A stretch of 64,000 nucleotides of DNA from Salinivibrio sp. ES.052 (GTDB lineage Bacteria; Pseudomonadota; Gammaproteobacteria; Enterobacterales; Vibrionaceae), in contig NZ_FSRI01000001.1 of NCBI RefSeq assembly GCF_900141775.1, forward strand, positions 1,396,251 to 1,460,250, written 5' to 3'. This document shows positions 8,702 through 18,790 of this stretch, in pieces (the stretch's first letter is position 1; the number at the start of each line of letters is the position of its first letter). The notes under the pieces are model-generated. The model was not told the DNA's origin. It saw only the letters and a program-made list of their open reading frames with translations, and made no database searches. Position numbers and translations under genes: made by a program.

Positions 8702-11527
8702 TTAATGTTCTAGTTCTTGCTTTAGGGTCAGAGCGTCTTGTACTAACGCTTTTTGTTGTTTCTGATGGACAGACATATAACCTACCGCAGGCGAGGCCGA
8801 TGCCACGCGCCCTGCATAAGCGAGTGTGGCGTCATCTGGTAAAGCGGCACGGAAATTGTGCTGACTGCTGTACCACGCCCCTTGATTTTGTGGCTCTTCT
8901 TGACACCAAACAAAGTCTTTTGCATTGCTGTAAGGGGCAATGACGTCTTTTACTGCCTCGAGTGGGAAAGGATATAGCTGCTCAATACGGACAATGGCAA
9001 CATCGTCTATCTCTTGCTCACGGCGTGCTTGGAGTAAGTCGTAGTAAACCTTACCCGCACACATCACCACTCGCTTAACCTTGCTCGGTTCAAGCTCATC
9101 CATCTCACCGATCGCAGGTTGAAAATCCCCGTCGGTGAGATCCTCCAAGCTGGAGACACAGAGTGGATGGCGCAATAAAGATTTGGGTGACATCACCACC
9201 AGCGGCCGACGCATAGGACGAACCACTTGACGACGCAGCATATGATAAACTTGAGCCGGACTTGATGGTACGACGACCTGCATATTTTGTTCTGCGCATA
9301 GCTGTAAGTAACGCTCAAGACGTGCTGAGGAGTGTTCGGGACCCTGCCCCTCATACCCATGCGGTAATAGCATGGTCAGGCCGCACATGCGACGCCACTT
9401 TTGTTCACCTGAGCTAATAAATTGGTCGATGACAACTTGTGCGCCATTACCAAAATCACCAAACTGCGCTTCCCAAACGGTCAAGCCACCAGGCTCTGCA
9501 GTGGCGTAACCATATTCAAACGCCAATACGGCTTCTTCAGACAACACCGAATCATAGATCTCGAATGGCCCTTGTTTGTCATGAATATTAGCAAGCGGAA
9601 GGTAGGTGCTCCCATCGTCTTGATTATGCAATACCGCATGACGGTGGAAGAACGTCCCGCGACCAGTGTCCTGACCTGTGATTCGAATACGCTTACCATC
9701 ATCTACCAGCGTGGCATACGCCAGTGTTTCTGCCATGCCCCAGTCAACAGACTTTTCGCCATCAACCATCGCCTTACGATCTTTATACAGCTTAGAAACA
9801 CGGCTCTGCAGCTTGTGGCTATCAGGCAGCTGGCAGATACGGTTACCGAGCTCTTTTAAGCGCTTGGCATCAAACTTATTGGCCCATTCCACTGTCCAGT
9901 CATGGCCCAAATAAGGAGTCCAATCAACCGAGTGCAGTACCATTGGACGCCACTCTTTCACCACACATTCACCACTGTCGAGCAGATCACGATATTCATT
10001 GATCAATTCGGTCGCTTTTTCCAAGTTAGCGATGCTCTGTTGATCAAGCACGTCGGCATAAAGCTTACGTGGCGTGGGGTGCTTCTTGATCTTTTGGTAC
10101 ATCATCGGTTGAGTCGCATTAGGCTCATCCGCTTCATTGTGACCGTGGCGACGGTAACAGACCAAATCAATCACAACATCACGCTTAAACTCATTGCGAA
10201 AATCGAGCGCTAAACGCGATACAAAAGCAACGGCTTCAGGATCGTCGGCATTAACATGGAAAATCGGTGCCTGAACCATCTTGGCAATATCGGTACAGTA
10301 TTGCGTTGAGCGCGAGTCAGCTGGGTTAGAGGTGGTAAAACCAATCTGGTTATTCACCACAATCCGCACCGTGCCTCCAACTTGGAAACCTCGGGCTTGA
10401 GACATATTAAAGGTCTCTTGCACGACGCCTTGTCCCGCAATCGACGCATCACCATGGATAGTGATCGGCAAAACGCTTGAGCCCGTGCTGTCTTCGAGTC
10501 GATCTTGGCGTGCACGCACGGAGCCCATGACGACCGGATTGACAATTTCAAGGTGAGACGGGTTAAAAGCTAAAGCAAGGTGGACATCACCACCCGGCGT
10601 AGCAAAATCAGACGAGAAGCCCTGATGATATTTCACATCGCCGGTACCCCAGCTTTCGTCTTGTTTCCCCGCGAATTCATCAAATAATTCTGAAGGTTTT
10701 TTACCTAGAACATTAACTAAGACATTGAGTCGACCGCGGTGAGCCATTCCAACAACAACCTCACGCCCACCTTTGCTACCCGCATGACGGATGAGCTCTT
10801 TGAGCATAGGAATGAGTGAATCTCCCCCTTCAAGAGAGAAACGTTTTGCCCCTGGGAACTTGGCACCTAGGTATCGCTCAAGGCCTTCTGCTGCGGTTAG
10901 CTCTTCCAAAAAGGTGAGCTTTTCCTGCTCAGAAAATTGAGGCTGTCCAACGACGGATTCTAATCGGCTTTGGATCCAGCGCTTTTCTTCCGTGTCAGTA
11001 ATGTGCATGTACTCGGCACCGATAGATCCGCAATAGGTTTTTTTCAGTGCATCATACAACTCACCCAATTGCATATTGTCTTTACCAATCGCAAATGAGC
11101 CAACATTAAAGGTTTCGTTGAAGTCCTGCTCGTTGAGAGAGTGAAAAGCAGGTGATAGATCAGGTACAGGTTTGCGTTTCCATAACCCAAGAGGGTCTAA
11201 GTTGGCCTGTTGGTGGCCGCGGAAACGGAAAGCATTAATAAGTTGAAGAACTTTGACTTGTTTCGCGTCTACGTCTGGGTCATTGACTGAAGCACTTGCA
11301 CGCGATGTATCGGTAGCTAAGCGTCGAAAGTAATCACGAACTCGAGAGTGAGGTTGTTCTACCGCGGTGTCATTCACCACAGGCAGTTGGTCAAAGACCG
11401 CTCTCCATTCTTGATCAACTAACTCCGGGTCACTGAGGTACATTTCGTAGAGATCTTCTACGTACGTTGCATTGGCGCCAGCCAAATGAGAGGACTCCAT
11501 CCAAGCCTTCATCACGCCATTTTGCAT
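8702..11527 (-). CDS. sucA: 2-oxoglutarate dehydrogenase E1 component
   Basis: Thiamine-diphosphate enzyme that decarboxylates 2-oxoglutarate and succinylates the E2 lipoyl group. The 941-residue length is normal. It shows the N-terminal helix typical of the family ([20 protein letters not shown]), the substrate-binding [11 protein letters not shown], the ThDP/Mg motif region [18 protein letters not shown], and the transketolase-like C-terminal half ([19 protein letters not shown]). It lies between sdhB and sucB; the sdhB-sucA gap contains a GC-rich hairpin. Confidence 0.97.
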   Translation of the reverse strand: MQNGVMKAWMESSHLAGANATYVEDLYEMYLSDPELVDQEWRAVFDQLPVVNDTAVEQPHSRVRDYFRRLATDTSRASASVNDPDVDAKQVKVLQLINAFRFRGHQQANLDPLGLWKRKPVPDLSPAFHSLNEQDFNETFNVGSFAIGKDNMQLGELYDALKKTYCGSIGAEYMHITDTEEKRWIQSRLESVVGQPQFSEQEKLTFLEELTAAEGLERYLGAKFPGAKRFSLEGGDSLIPMLKELIRHAGSKGGREVVVGMAHRGRLNVLVNVLGKKPSELFDEFAGKQDESWGTGDVKYHQGFSSDFATPGGDVHLALAFNPSHLEIVNPVVMGSVRARQDRLEDSTGSSVLPITIHGDASIAGQGVVQETFNMSQARGFQVGGTVRIVVNNQIGFTTSNPADSRSTQYCTDIAKMVQAPIFHVNADDPEAVAFVSRLALDFRNEFKRDVVIDLVCYRRHGHNEADEPNATQPMMYQKIKKHPTPRKLYADVLDQQSIANLEKATELINEYRDLLDSGECVVKEWRPMVLHSVDWTPYLGHDWTVEWANKFDAKRLKELGNRICQLPDSHKLQSRVSKLYKDRKAMVDGEKSVDWGMAETLAYATLVDDGKRIRITGQDTGRGTFFHRHAVLHNQDDGSTYLPLANIHDKQGPFEIYDSVLSEEAVLAFEYGYATAEPGGLTVWEAQFGDFGNGAQVVIDQFISSGEQKWRRMCGLTMLLPHGYEGQGPEHSSARLERYLQLCAEQNMQVVVPSSPAQVYHMLRRQVVRPMRRPLVVMSPKSLLRHPLCVSSLEDLTDGDFQPAIGEMDELEPSKVKRVVMCAGKVYYDLLQARREQEIDDVAIVRIEQLYPFPLEAVKDVIAPYSNAKDFVWCQEEPQNQGAWYSSQHNFRAALPDDATLAYAGRVASASPAVGYMSVHQKQQKALVQDALTLKQELEH

Positions 11528-11591
11528 TGTTATCCCTTAACCACTAGTTATTTATCCAAACACCGGTCTGAGGCCGGGTTACCTGTTATAA

Positions 11592-11611
11592 GCCCCGTCC
11601 TAAAACGGGGC
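11592..11611 (-). repeat. Hairpin between sdhB and sucA
   Basis: GCCCCGT and ACGGGGC pair perfectly around a 6-base loop. It sits in the 112-base gap that separates the sdh and suc halves of the operon. The minus strand follows with TTATAAC, too poor in T for a strong terminator, so partial termination or message processing is more likely. Confidence 0.55.
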
Positions 11612-11639
11612 ATTTTATCTACGTTGTTGGTTCAGCGTT

Positions 11640-12350
11640 TTAAACGCCGCGCTGAATCAGCATCGACTTAATATGCCCAATTGCCTTGGTTGGATTAAGT
11701 CCTTTTGGACACACACTGACACAGTTCATGATCCCGTGGCAACGGAAGACACTAAAAGCGTCGTCTAGATCAGATAACCGTTCTTCGGTTGCCGTGTCAC
11801 GACTATCCGCCAACCAACGATAAGCGGCAAGCAAGCCCGCAGGGCCAACAAACTTGTCAGGATTCCACCAAAATGAAGGGCATGCGGTACTACAACATGC
11901 ACACATGATGCACTCATACAAGCCATCAAGTTCCGCGCGATCTTCCGGCGCCTGCAGGTGCTCACGCGATGGCGGTGTCTCATCATTCATCAGGTAGGGT
12001 TTGACACGCTCATAGTTCTCATAGAACTGTCCCATATCAATAATAAGATCACGCACCACCGGTAGACCGGGTAGCGGACGAATCACGATTTCGGACTTGT
12101 CCATCAGTGAGGACAGCGGCGTGATGCATGCAAGGCCATTTTTACCATTCATATTAACGCCGTCAGAGCCACACACACCTTCACGGCACGAGCGACGAAA
12201 TGCCAAAGTAGGATCTTGCTCTTTAAGCTGGATGAGCGCATCCAGCAGCATCATGTCAGACCCTTCAGGCACATCCAGCGTGTAGTCTTTCATGTATGGC
12301 GCATTATCTACATCTGGGTTGTAGCGATAGATAGAAAACTTAACATTCAT
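11640..12350 (-). CDS. sdhB: Succinate dehydrogenase iron-sulfur subunit
   Basis: Carries electrons from the SdhA flavin to ubiquinone through three Fe-S clusters. All cysteine sets are visible over 236 residues: [2Fe-2S] in CREGVCGSDG with a later C; [4Fe-4S] in CIMCACCSTACPS; and [3Fe-4S] in CHGIMNCVSVCPKGLNP. It is part of sdhCDAB, 14 bases after sdhA. Confidence 0.97.
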   Translation of the reverse strand: MNVKFSIYRYNPDVDNAPYMKDYTLDVPEGSDMMLLDALIQLKEQDPTLAFRRSCREGVCGSDGVNMNGKNGLACITPLSSLMDKSEIVIRPLPGLPVVRDLIIDMGQFYENYERVKPYLMNDETPPSREHLQAPEDRAELDGLYECIMCACCSTACPSFWWNPDKFVGPAGLLAAYRWLADSRDTATEERLSDLDDAFSVFRCHGIMNCVSVCPKGLNPTKAIGHIKSMLIQRGV

Positions 12351-12364
12351 CGTTCTCGACCCCT

Positions 12365-14131
12365 TTAGTAACTGCGGACTTTCGGTGGGAAAGGCTCACG
12401 GTGCACTGGCGCCATATTGACGTCGCGCTTCGACATGGCTTCGGTTTCTGGGTTATAGATGGAGTGGCATAGCCAGTTTTCATCATCACGGTCTTGATAG
12501 TCGAAACGCGCATGTGCGCCACGGCTTTCAGTACGATAATGGGCTGATACCGCCGTTGAATACGCGGTTTCCATCAAATTCTCCAGCTCCAAACATTCGA
12601 CACGCTGGGTGTTGAACTCGGTTGACGTGTCATCAAGACGCGCCGACTTAAGGCGTTCGCGAATTTCCTTCAGCTCTTTCAGCCCTTTTTCCATGGCTTC
12701 ACCTTCTCGGAACACAGAGAAGTTTTCTTGCATACAGGCTTGAAGATCTTTACGTATTTCGACCGGATCTTCCCCTTTCTGCGTACTATTCCAGCGATTC
12801 ACACGCGCCAGCGAGGCTTCAATATCGGATTCGCTCGCTTCTCTTGCTTCAACTTGCGCCGCCAAAGTTTCGCCAAGATGTAAACCGGTTGCTCGTCCAA
12901 AAACGACAAGATCGAGTAAAGAGTTGCCGCCTAAGCGGTTGGCACCGTGCACAGAGACACTGGCGATTTCACCACAGGCATAGAGCCCTTGTACTTCGAT
13001 GTCATTGCCAAGTGGGTCTTGTTTAATCGCTTGCCCTGATACCTGAGTAGGGATCCCACCCATCATATAGTGGCACGTTGGAATAACGGGGATAGGTTCC
13101 TTGATGGGATCGACGTGCGCAAAGGTACGCGACAGATCGAGGATACCGGGTAAACGGGACTCAAGGACATCTTTACCCAAGTGATCAAGCTTGAGTTTAA
13201 GGTGTGGTCCCCATGGGCCGTCGCAACCGCGTCCTTCTCGAATCTCGATCATCATCGAACGAGCGACCACATCGCGGCCTGCCAAATCTTTCACATTAGG
13301 GGCGTAACGCTCCATAAAGCGCTCACCATCTTTATTAAGAAGGTACCCGCCTTCACCACGGCAACCTTCCGTCACCAATACGCCAGCGCCAGCAATACCT
13401 GTGGGATGGAATTGCCACATTTCCATATCTTGCATCGGCACACCTGCGCGCAGCGCCATACCGACACCATCCCCAGTGTTGATGTGTGCATTCGTGGTCG
13501 ACTGATAAATGCGCCCCGCGCCTCCAGTCGCCAATACGGTGGCTTTGGATTTAAAATAACAAATCTCCCCGGTTTCCATACACATCGCCGTCGCACCGAC
13601 GATCACGCCATCTTGGTTTTTCACCAAATCGAGCGCGTACCACTCAGAAAATATCGTGGTTTTATTTTTGATGTTCTGTTGGTACAAGGTATGCAGCAAC
13701 GCGTGTCCGGTCCGGTCTGCCGCAGCGGCGGTGCGCGCAGCTTGCTCACCACCAAATTCTCTTGATTGACCACCAAATGGGCGCTGATAGATCGAACCAT
13801 CATCAAAGCGTGAAAACGGTAACCCCATTTTCTCAAGCTCAATCACAGATTGTGGACCCGTTTTACACATGTATTCAATGGCATCCTGATCACCGATATA
13901 ATCGGAGCCTTTCACCGTATCATACATATGCCACTGCCAATTATCTTTGTGCGAGTTACCCAGCGCTACCGTAATACCGCCCTGCGCAGACACTGTGTGG
14001 GAACGAGTTGGAAACACTTTAGATAGCAGTGCGCATGTCAGGCCCTGCTCTGATATTTGCAGCGCCGCGCGCATACCCGCACCGCCTGCTCCAATAACAA
14101 TTGCGTCAAATTCGCGAACTGGAATACTCAC
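12365..14131 (-). CDS. sdhA: Succinate dehydrogenase flavoprotein subunit
   Basis: Oxidises succinate to fumarate on a covalently bound FAD. The 588-residue protein shows the dinucleotide-binding [12 protein letters not shown] near residue 16, the FAD-attachment histidine in [11 protein letters not shown], the substrate-binding HYMMGGIPT and the C-terminal fumarate-reductase domain. It abuts sdhD without a gap and precedes sdhB by 14 bases. Confidence 0.97.
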   Translation of the reverse strand: MSIPVREFDAIVIGAGGAGMRAALQISEQGLTCALLSKVFPTRSHTVSAQGGITVALGNSHKDNWQWHMYDTVKGSDYIGDQDAIEYMCKTGPQSVIELEKMGLPFSRFDDGSIYQRPFGGQSREFGGEQAARTAAAADRTGHALLHTLYQQNIKNKTTIFSEWYALDLVKNQDGVIVGATAMCMETGEICYFKSKATVLATGGAGRIYQSTTNAHINTGDGVGMALRAGVPMQDMEMWQFHPTGIAGAGVLVTEGCRGEGGYLLNKDGERFMERYAPNVKDLAGRDVVARSMMIEIREGRGCDGPWGPHLKLKLDHLGKDVLESRLPGILDLSRTFAHVDPIKEPIPVIPTCHYMMGGIPTQVSGQAIKQDPLGNDIEVQGLYACGEIASVSVHGANRLGGNSLLDLVVFGRATGLHLGETLAAQVEAREASESDIEASLARVNRWNSTQKGEDPVEIRKDLQACMQENFSVFREGEAMEKGLKELKEIRERLKSARLDDTSTEFNTQRVECLELENLMETAYSTAVSAHYRTESRGAHARFDYQDRDDENWLCHSIYNPETEAMSKRDVNMAPVHREPFPPKVRSY

Positions 14132-14482
14132 TTACACACCCCACAATACAAAAAAACCGGCAAACACATAAATCAGTAGCGTTGCAACGACACCAAGCTG
14201 TAACACTCCGCGCAGCAAGGCTGGCTTAATGTAGTCAGTAAGCACTTGCCACATTCCGATCCAGCCGTGGATCAGCACAGACACTAACGCCAACATCGTG
14301 AAGACCTTGGTGCTGGTCTGGCCAAAAAAGGCTGTCCAAGAGGCATACGTGATCTCAGGGCCGAAGACGGCAAAACCGACCATGTAAAGTGTGTAAAGTG
14401 TGATAAGGATCGCAGTAGCACGGATCAGCACATAATCGTGCACACCGTTACGACCCACCGATGAAATATTTTTCGTTACCAT
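14132..14482 (-). CDS. sdhD: Succinate dehydrogenase membrane anchor subunit
   Basis: Hydrophobic anchor that, with SdhC, binds haem b and ubiquinone. The 116 residues contain three transmembrane helices (about 20-45, 58-80, 90-113). The region [12 protein letters not shown] and the context between sdhC and sdhA identify it. It overlaps sdhC by 7 bases and its stop directly adjoins the sdhA start. Confidence 0.94.
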   Translation of the reverse strand: MVTKNISSVGRNGVHDYVLIRATAILITLYTLYMVGFAVFGPEITYASWTAFFGQTSTKVFTMLALVSVLIHGWIGMWQVLTDYIKPALLRGVLQLGVVATLLIYVFAGFFVLWGV

Positions 14483-14868
14483 ACCAAAACCCCCGCCAAC
14501 ACAGACAGCACGCCAGTCACCACAAAGGAGACTTGAGCACTTTTCGCGCCTGACTCTAACTCCTCAAAATAACCCATATCTTGGATTAAATGACGCACTC
14601 CCCCGACGATGTGATAGGCCAGCGCTGTCAATATGCCCCAAAGCACAAATTTGACAAAAAAGCTGTCAACGATCGCAGCAGCAGATTGGAATCCATCAGG
14701 CGAAGAGAGAGAGAGGCTTAGTAGCCATAGTAGGATGGCGATCGAGACAAAGGTGATCACACCTGATACCCGATGCAAGATAGACGCAATCGCTGTAATG
14801 GGAAAGCGAATCGTCTGGAGGTCGAGGTTTACGGGTCTTGACTTTCTTTCTTTCACGATATTGCCCAC
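14476..14868 (-). CDS. sdhC: Succinate dehydrogenase cytochrome b556 subunit
   Basis: Haem- and quinone-binding membrane subunit, 130 residues with three helices. The family signature [20 protein letters not shown] is followed by LHRVSGV, which supplies quinone-site residues; [12 protein letters not shown] contains the haem-ligand histidine. Translation appears to begin at a GTG (14868) preceded by GGAG at short spacing; an ATG 12 bases further upstream is in another frame. It is the first gene of the leftward sdh-suc operon and is divergent from gltA. Confidence 0.94.
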   Translation of the reverse strand: MGNIVKERKSRPVNLDLQTIRFPITAIASILHRVSGVITFVSIAILLWLLSLSLSSPDGFQSAAAIVDSFFVKFVLWGILTALAYHIVGGVRHLIQDMGYFEELESGAKSAQVSFVVTGVLSVLAGVLVW

Positions 14869-15268
14869 TCAGCTCCATTGAAGCATTTATAGTTATTACA
14901 CTCTCTGAACCTCAGTACTCAAAGCGTAAGACCTGCAACATCTGCGTAACGCGCTTCATGTACCTTATTGCTTATAACTGCAATTATCGGTGAATGGATC
15001 ACGTCATTTAAGAAAGGTGTTTAAGCCCCTAAACGCCCTAGGATACTGATTTGCCCAGAGACCTCGAAAAAGTATACGTGTCGTAACAGACAATTACAAA
15101 CGCACAAAATTGACCGGAATCTCACAACAGATATTTAACGCGCATTACAAATAAGTTATTAACTGACGCACACATCGATAGGTTAAAAATTGACATCATA
15201 GGGGGCGATCGGTACAACGGTCGGGTCCGTATCCTGGATGGGATTATAAAATAACAAAGGAGATTGTT
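14869..15268. other. Divergent control region between sdhC and gltA
   Basis: Four hundred bases without a gene, holding the promoters of the sdh-suc operon and gltA. A sigma-70-like gltA promoter is annotated separately. AT-rich stretches such as AAGTTATTAACTGAC resemble ArcA-type direct repeats only loosely, and I could not find a CRP site with correct spacing (GGTGA-ATGGA-TCACG has a 5-base gap). Confidence 0.6.
15190..15218 (+). promoter_or_regulatory. Candidate sigma-70 promoter of gltA
   Basis: A perfect -35 TTGACA (15190-15195) is followed after 17 bases by TACAAC (15213-15218) as -10. This predicts a leader of about 45 bases before the AAGGAG ribosome site of gltA. Confidence 0.45.
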
Positions 15269-16558
15269 ATGGCAGAGAAGAAAGCTACCCTCCACATAGA
15301 AGGGAAAGCACCAATCGAACTGCCGATTATCGGAGGCACAGTCGGCCCAGACGTCATTGATGTGCGTAACCTGGTTAACGAAGGCTACTTTACGTTTGAT
15401 CCCGGTTTTGTCGCAACAGGCTCTTGCGATTCGCAGATCACCTATATTGATGGCGCAGCTGGCGTTTTACTGCATCGCGGTTATCCGATAGATCAACTTG
15501 CCAATAACGCTGACTATTTAGAAGTCTGTTATATCCTGCTTTACGGTGAAGTCCCTACGAAAAAGCAATATGATGAATTTCGCTCGATGATCGTCCGCCA
15601 CACCATGGTCCACGAACAAATAGCGAGCTTCTTCCATGGTTTCCGTCGTGACGCCCATCCTATGGCCGTGATGGTCGGGGTTGTAGGTGCACTTGCCGCG
15701 TTCTACCACGATTCACTTGACATCAATAACGATCAACATCGCGAAATTACGGCGTTCCGTTTATTGTCAAAAATGCCAACACTGGCTTCCATGTGTTACA
15801 AATATTCAATTGGACAGCCTTTTATTTATCCACGTAACGATCTCGACTACGCAGAAAACTTCTTGCACATGATGTTTGCCACACCATGCGAAGAGTACGA
15901 AGTTAACCCTGTGGTTGCACGTGCCATGGATAAAATCTTTACTCTTCATGCTGATCACGAGCAAAATGCTTCGACATCGACAGTGCGTCTTGCCGGTTCA
16001 TCAGGCGCTAACCCATTTGCTTGTATTGCCGCAGGGATTGCCTCGTTGTGGGGGCCTGCGCACGGCGGTGCCAATGAAGCTTGCCTACGTATGCTCGAGC
16101 AAATCGGCCACGTTGATAACATTCCTGAGTATATTGAACGTGCCAAGGATAAAGATGATCCTTTCCGTTTGATGGGCTTTGGTCACCGGGTTTACAAGAA
16201 TTATGACCCACGCGCAACGGTGATGCGAGAAGCTTGTCATGAGGTTCTTGAAGAACTACAAATTCAAGATCCGCTGCTAGATGTCGCAATGGAGCTAGAA
16301 CGTATTGCGCTGTCAGACGGTTACTTTATCGATAAAAAATTGTATCCGAATGTCGATTTTTACTCTGGCATTATCCTCAAGGCCATCGGTATTCCAACGT
16401 CGATGTTTACGGTGATCTTTGCTATGTCACGGACCATAGGCTGGATTGCCCATTGGAACGAAATGCACACGAATCCGAATAAGCGCATAGGACGTCCGCG
16501 TCAGCTGTATACGGGTTACACGCAACGTGAATTCACACCTATCGATAAACGCAGCTGA
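15269..16558 (+). CDS. gltA: Citrate synthase (type II)
   Basis: Condenses acetyl-CoA and oxaloacetate at the entry of the TCA cycle. The 429-residue protein is the hexameric, NADH-sensitive size class. Catalytic motifs are visible: His in [10 protein letters not shown], His in [14 protein letters not shown] and Asp in NVDFYSG. A strong ribosome site (AAAGGAG, 7 bases before ATG) fixes the start. It is divergent from sdhCDAB, the standard gammaproteobacterial arrangement, and ends at a strong terminator. Confidence 0.97.
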   Translation: MAEKKATLHIEGKAPIELPIIGGTVGPDVIDVRNLVNEGYFTFDPGFVATGSCDSQITYIDGAAGVLLHRGYPIDQLANNADYLEVCYILLYGEVPTKKQYDEFRSMIVRHTMVHEQIASFFHGFRRDAHPMAVMVGVVGALAAFYHDSLDINNDQHREITAFRLLSKMPTLASMCYKYSIGQPFIYPRNDLDYAENFLHMMFATPCEEYEVNPVVARAMDKIFTLHADHEQNASTSTVRLAGSSGANPFACIAAGIASLWGPAHGGANEACLRMLEQIGHVDNIPEYIERAKDKDDPFRLMGFGHRVYKNYDPRATVMREACHEVLEELQIQDPLLDVAMELERIALSDGYFIDKKLYPNVDFYSGIILKAIGIPTSMFTVIFAMSRTIGWIAHWNEMHTNPNKRIGRPRQLYTGYTQREFTPIDKRS

Positions 16559-16580
16559 ATCAGGCTGTATTATCATTATA

Positions 16581-16605
16581 AAGCCGCCTAGCCAGGCGGC
16601 TTTTT
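16581..16605 (+). terminator. gltA terminator
   Basis: AAGCCGCCT and AGGCGGCTT form a 9-bp stem with an AGCC loop, followed by TTTTT. Confidence 0.9.
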
Positions 16606-16679
16606 AGTATCCAGCGATAATCAACCGCCTTCACACCTCAATACGATGCTCCATAATTCGCCGCCCTAGGCAAAACCAA

Positions 16680-17438
16680 TTACACCGGATTATCAATATC
16701 AACAAAATGCACCGTTAAACCATGGTTATCAACTAACCACTCTCCCAGTGCTTTAACACCATAGCGCTCGGTTGCGTGATGCCCTGCGGCGAGATAATGC
16801 ACACCCTGCTCACGCGCCGAGAAGGTCGTACGCTCCGAGACTTCGCCTGATAGATAAGCATCCATCCCTTGAGACGCGGCTAAATCAATAAAATCTTGGG
16901 CTCCCCCGGTACATAATCCAACCGTCTCAATCCGTTTTTGCTGGCCACCGTCAATGACCAGTGGAGAACGATTTAGTACGGTTGCCACCTGTTGCTCAAA
17001 TTGACTCAATGTCATGGGTGACGAGAGCTTTCCATAGACAGGAATTGAAACTGGGTTACCTGGTTCAAGCCCCCCAATGAGCTCTATGCCTAGTCGTTTC
17101 GCTAATTGGGCGTTGTTACCTAATGAGGGATGGATATCAAGCGGTAAATGGTAACCGTATAAGTTGATACCGTTTTCAATCAACATTTTGATACGTTGGT
17201 ATTTCATACCGCGGATTGATTGCGGTTCACCTCGCCAAAAGTAGCCATGATGAACCAGGATGGCATCCGCTTGGTATTCAATTGCCTTCTCGATTAACTC
17301 TTGGCAGGCCGTCACCCCAGCCACGATTGTTTGAACGTTATCGCAACCTTGAACTTGCAACCCATTCGGGCTGTAATCTTTAATCTGCTCAGGCTTGAGT
17401 TCTGCGTTAAGTAGTGCTTCCAGTTGAAAATTATTCAT
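16680..17438 (-). CDS. ybgI: Nif3-like dinuclear metal centre protein YbgI
   Basis: Member of the Nif3/GTP cyclohydrolase 1 type 2-like family, toroidal proteins binding two metal ions; the physiological reaction is not settled. The 252-residue protein shows the metal-site histidines in ILVHHGYFWRGEP and in YLAAGHHATERYGVKALGEW near the C-terminus. I start it at ATG 17438 (MNNFQLEALLNAELKP), which fits the family; the frame is open 34 codons further up, but that extension overlaps a terminator. It has no close operon partner. Confidence 0.88.
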   Translation of the reverse strand: MNNFQLEALLNAELKPEQIKDYSPNGLQVQGCDNVQTIVAGVTACQELIEKAIEYQADAILVHHGYFWRGEPQSIRGMKYQRIKMLIENGINLYGYHLPLDIHPSLGNNAQLAKRLGIELIGGLEPGNPVSIPVYGKLSSPMTLSQFEQQVATVLNRSPLVIDGGQQKRIETVGLCTGGAQDFIDLAASQGMDAYLSGEVSERTTFSAREQGVHYLAAGHHATERYGVKALGEWLVDNHGLTVHFVDIDNPV

Positions 17439-17494
17439 AGCAATCACATTCGCTTGCGAGACATTGACAACAGTGTAACCTGACACACGAAGAT

Positions 17495-17525
17495 AAAAAA
17501 AGCGGCTAGCATCACTGCTAACCGC
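17495..17525 (-). terminator. Terminator of the 65-residue membrane protein gene
   Basis: GCGG-C-TAGCA and TGCTA-A-CCGC pair around TCAC with one internal mismatch. The minus strand then runs into seven Ts, giving a good leftward terminator. A shorter T run also follows on the plus strand. Confidence 0.75.
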
Positions 17526-17572
17526 CTTTTTCAAAGACAAAACTTGCCAACTAGCTCAATGGGTCGTAGCGA

Positions 17573-17770
17573 TTAAAAAAAGCCACCTACTTTCTCAGAC
17601 TCAGCCAGCCAAACAGGCTTGGTACTGTCCTTGAGCCATACTTGATGTAAATGACTATAAATGCGAGACGCCAGTGGCGGGACAATCAGTGTTGGCAGGC
17701 AAGTGATGCCCGCAGCTACGACAACACTACGGCGTAGAACAACACGGGTTTTATCGAACGGTTTATACAT
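17573..17770 (-). CDS. Small hypothetical protein, one possible membrane segment
   Basis: 65 residues, not recognised. It starts at ATG 17770 (MYKPFDKTRVVLRRS), preceded by GAGG at 9 bases; four more codons upstream are open but lack a ribosome site. A basic N-terminus is followed by one moderately hydrophobic segment (VVVAAGITCLPTLIVPPLA, about 16-34), and the C-terminal part is polar. It is a single-gene unit with its own terminator. The clear ribosome site and terminator support it being real; function unknown. Confidence 0.6.
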   Translation of the reverse strand: MYKPFDKTRVVLRRSVVVAAGITCLPTLIVPPLASRIYSHLHQVWLKDSTKPVWLAESEKVGGFF

Positions 17771-17909
17771 AGCTAACCTCACTCATCTGACCAGTTATGT
17801 GTGGATGTTATCATTAGTTTTGTATCATTACTACATTTCTGGTGAATTTTTATCCTAAAAGCACCATTTTGTTATTAACAAACAATTAACAAGGTAATAA
17901 AGTTACACT

Positions 17910-18734
17910 ATGAATGAGCCACGTGGGCATCTTATCGATATCGAATTATTTACGAATACCGCGCAGATACGGGCTGATATGCAATGGTTACTGACCCAGG
18001 CCCCTCTGCTATCACCCCACCAATTTCCCATGCTCCCAAAAACGCTCTGGTCGAACGTGCCGCTACCGATCCCAAAACCGTATTCAGGGCCCAAACGCAT
18101 TGGCTTTTATTATCAGTGGTTGCTTACCGAGTTAATCAACCATCATCCTCAATTGCGACTTGAAGCAGAGGAAATACAAGTGAATGAGGCAGGAAAAACC
18201 CGGGGAGCAATAGACTTTCTGATTGAAAATCAAGGTCACTTAGAACATTGGGAAGTCGCGGTAAAATTCTATCTCGCCTATGAGAACCGTTGGTTGGGCC
18301 CAAATGCGAAAGATGCATTAGATATAAAAGTCACGCGGATGCTCGACCACCAACTGGCCTTGTCGAGCCACCCAAGCTTTCGTCAGCAGTATCCTCACTG
18401 GCAACCCACGCAAAAACGGCTGCTGGTACAAGGTCGGCTTTACCGCCACTACGGCTACAACATTGGATTGCCTGATTGGTCGCCTGTAAGCACAGAGAGT
18501 ATTGGTGGTTGGTGGTGCTGGCCTGAAGCGCTCCCAACAGACCGTGCCTTTGGCATTTTGGCTCGTGACCAATGGTTATCACTGCCTCCGTTTAGCGACC
18601 TACCCAAAGTGGCGGCTAATACGCTCAACGAGATCACCCGTGCCCACCATTTACTGGATGAAACGCAAACGCCTTGGTTTGTGGTGCCTAAAGGTTGGCC
18701 CAACAACGTTCCGCCATTGCCTCCTATGGCCTAA
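17910..18734 (+). CDS. DUF1853 family protein (possible nuclease fold)
   Basis: 274 residues resembling the DUF1853 family, whose function is not established. The central segment reads GAIDFLIENQG then HWEVAVKFYL: Asp-102, Glu-115 and Lys-119 on predicted beta strands, a spacing reminiscent of PD-(D/E)XK-fold nucleases. The C-terminal half is Trp-rich (GGWWCWPEALP). No operon partner: ybgI and the small gene are on the other strand and pgm converges on it. The start is the ATG at 17910; the ribosome site is weak. Confidence 0.75.
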   Translation: MNEPRGHLIDIELFTNTAQIRADMQWLLTQAPLLSPHQFPMLPKTLWSNVPLPIPKPYSGPKRIGFYYQWLLTELINHHPQLRLEAEEIQVNEAGKTRGAIDFLIENQGHLEHWEVAVKFYLAYENRWLGPNAKDALDIKVTRMLDHQLALSSHPSFRQQYPHWQPTQKRLLVQGRLYRHYGYNIGLPDWSPVSTESIGGWWCWPEALPTDRAFGILARDQWLSLPPFSDLPKVAANTLNEITRAHHLLDETQTPWFVVPKGWPNNVPPLPPMA

Positions 18735-18761
18735 AAAAACGCGCACTCAAACCGTGCGCGC
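18734..18761 (-). terminator. pgm terminator
   Basis: CGCGCAC and GTGCGCG form a 7-bp stem. On the minus strand it is followed by seven Ts, so it terminates pgm; the plus strand side (CTTTATG) is weaker for the converging DUF1853 gene. Confidence 0.85.
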
Positions 18762-18790
18762 TTTATGCTGCCAAAATAGAGGGTCAGTCA

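Noticed and set aside
14985-15005. CRP site in the sdhC-gltA gap (GGTGA...TCACG)
   Set aside because: Spacing is 5 bases and half-sites are imperfect.
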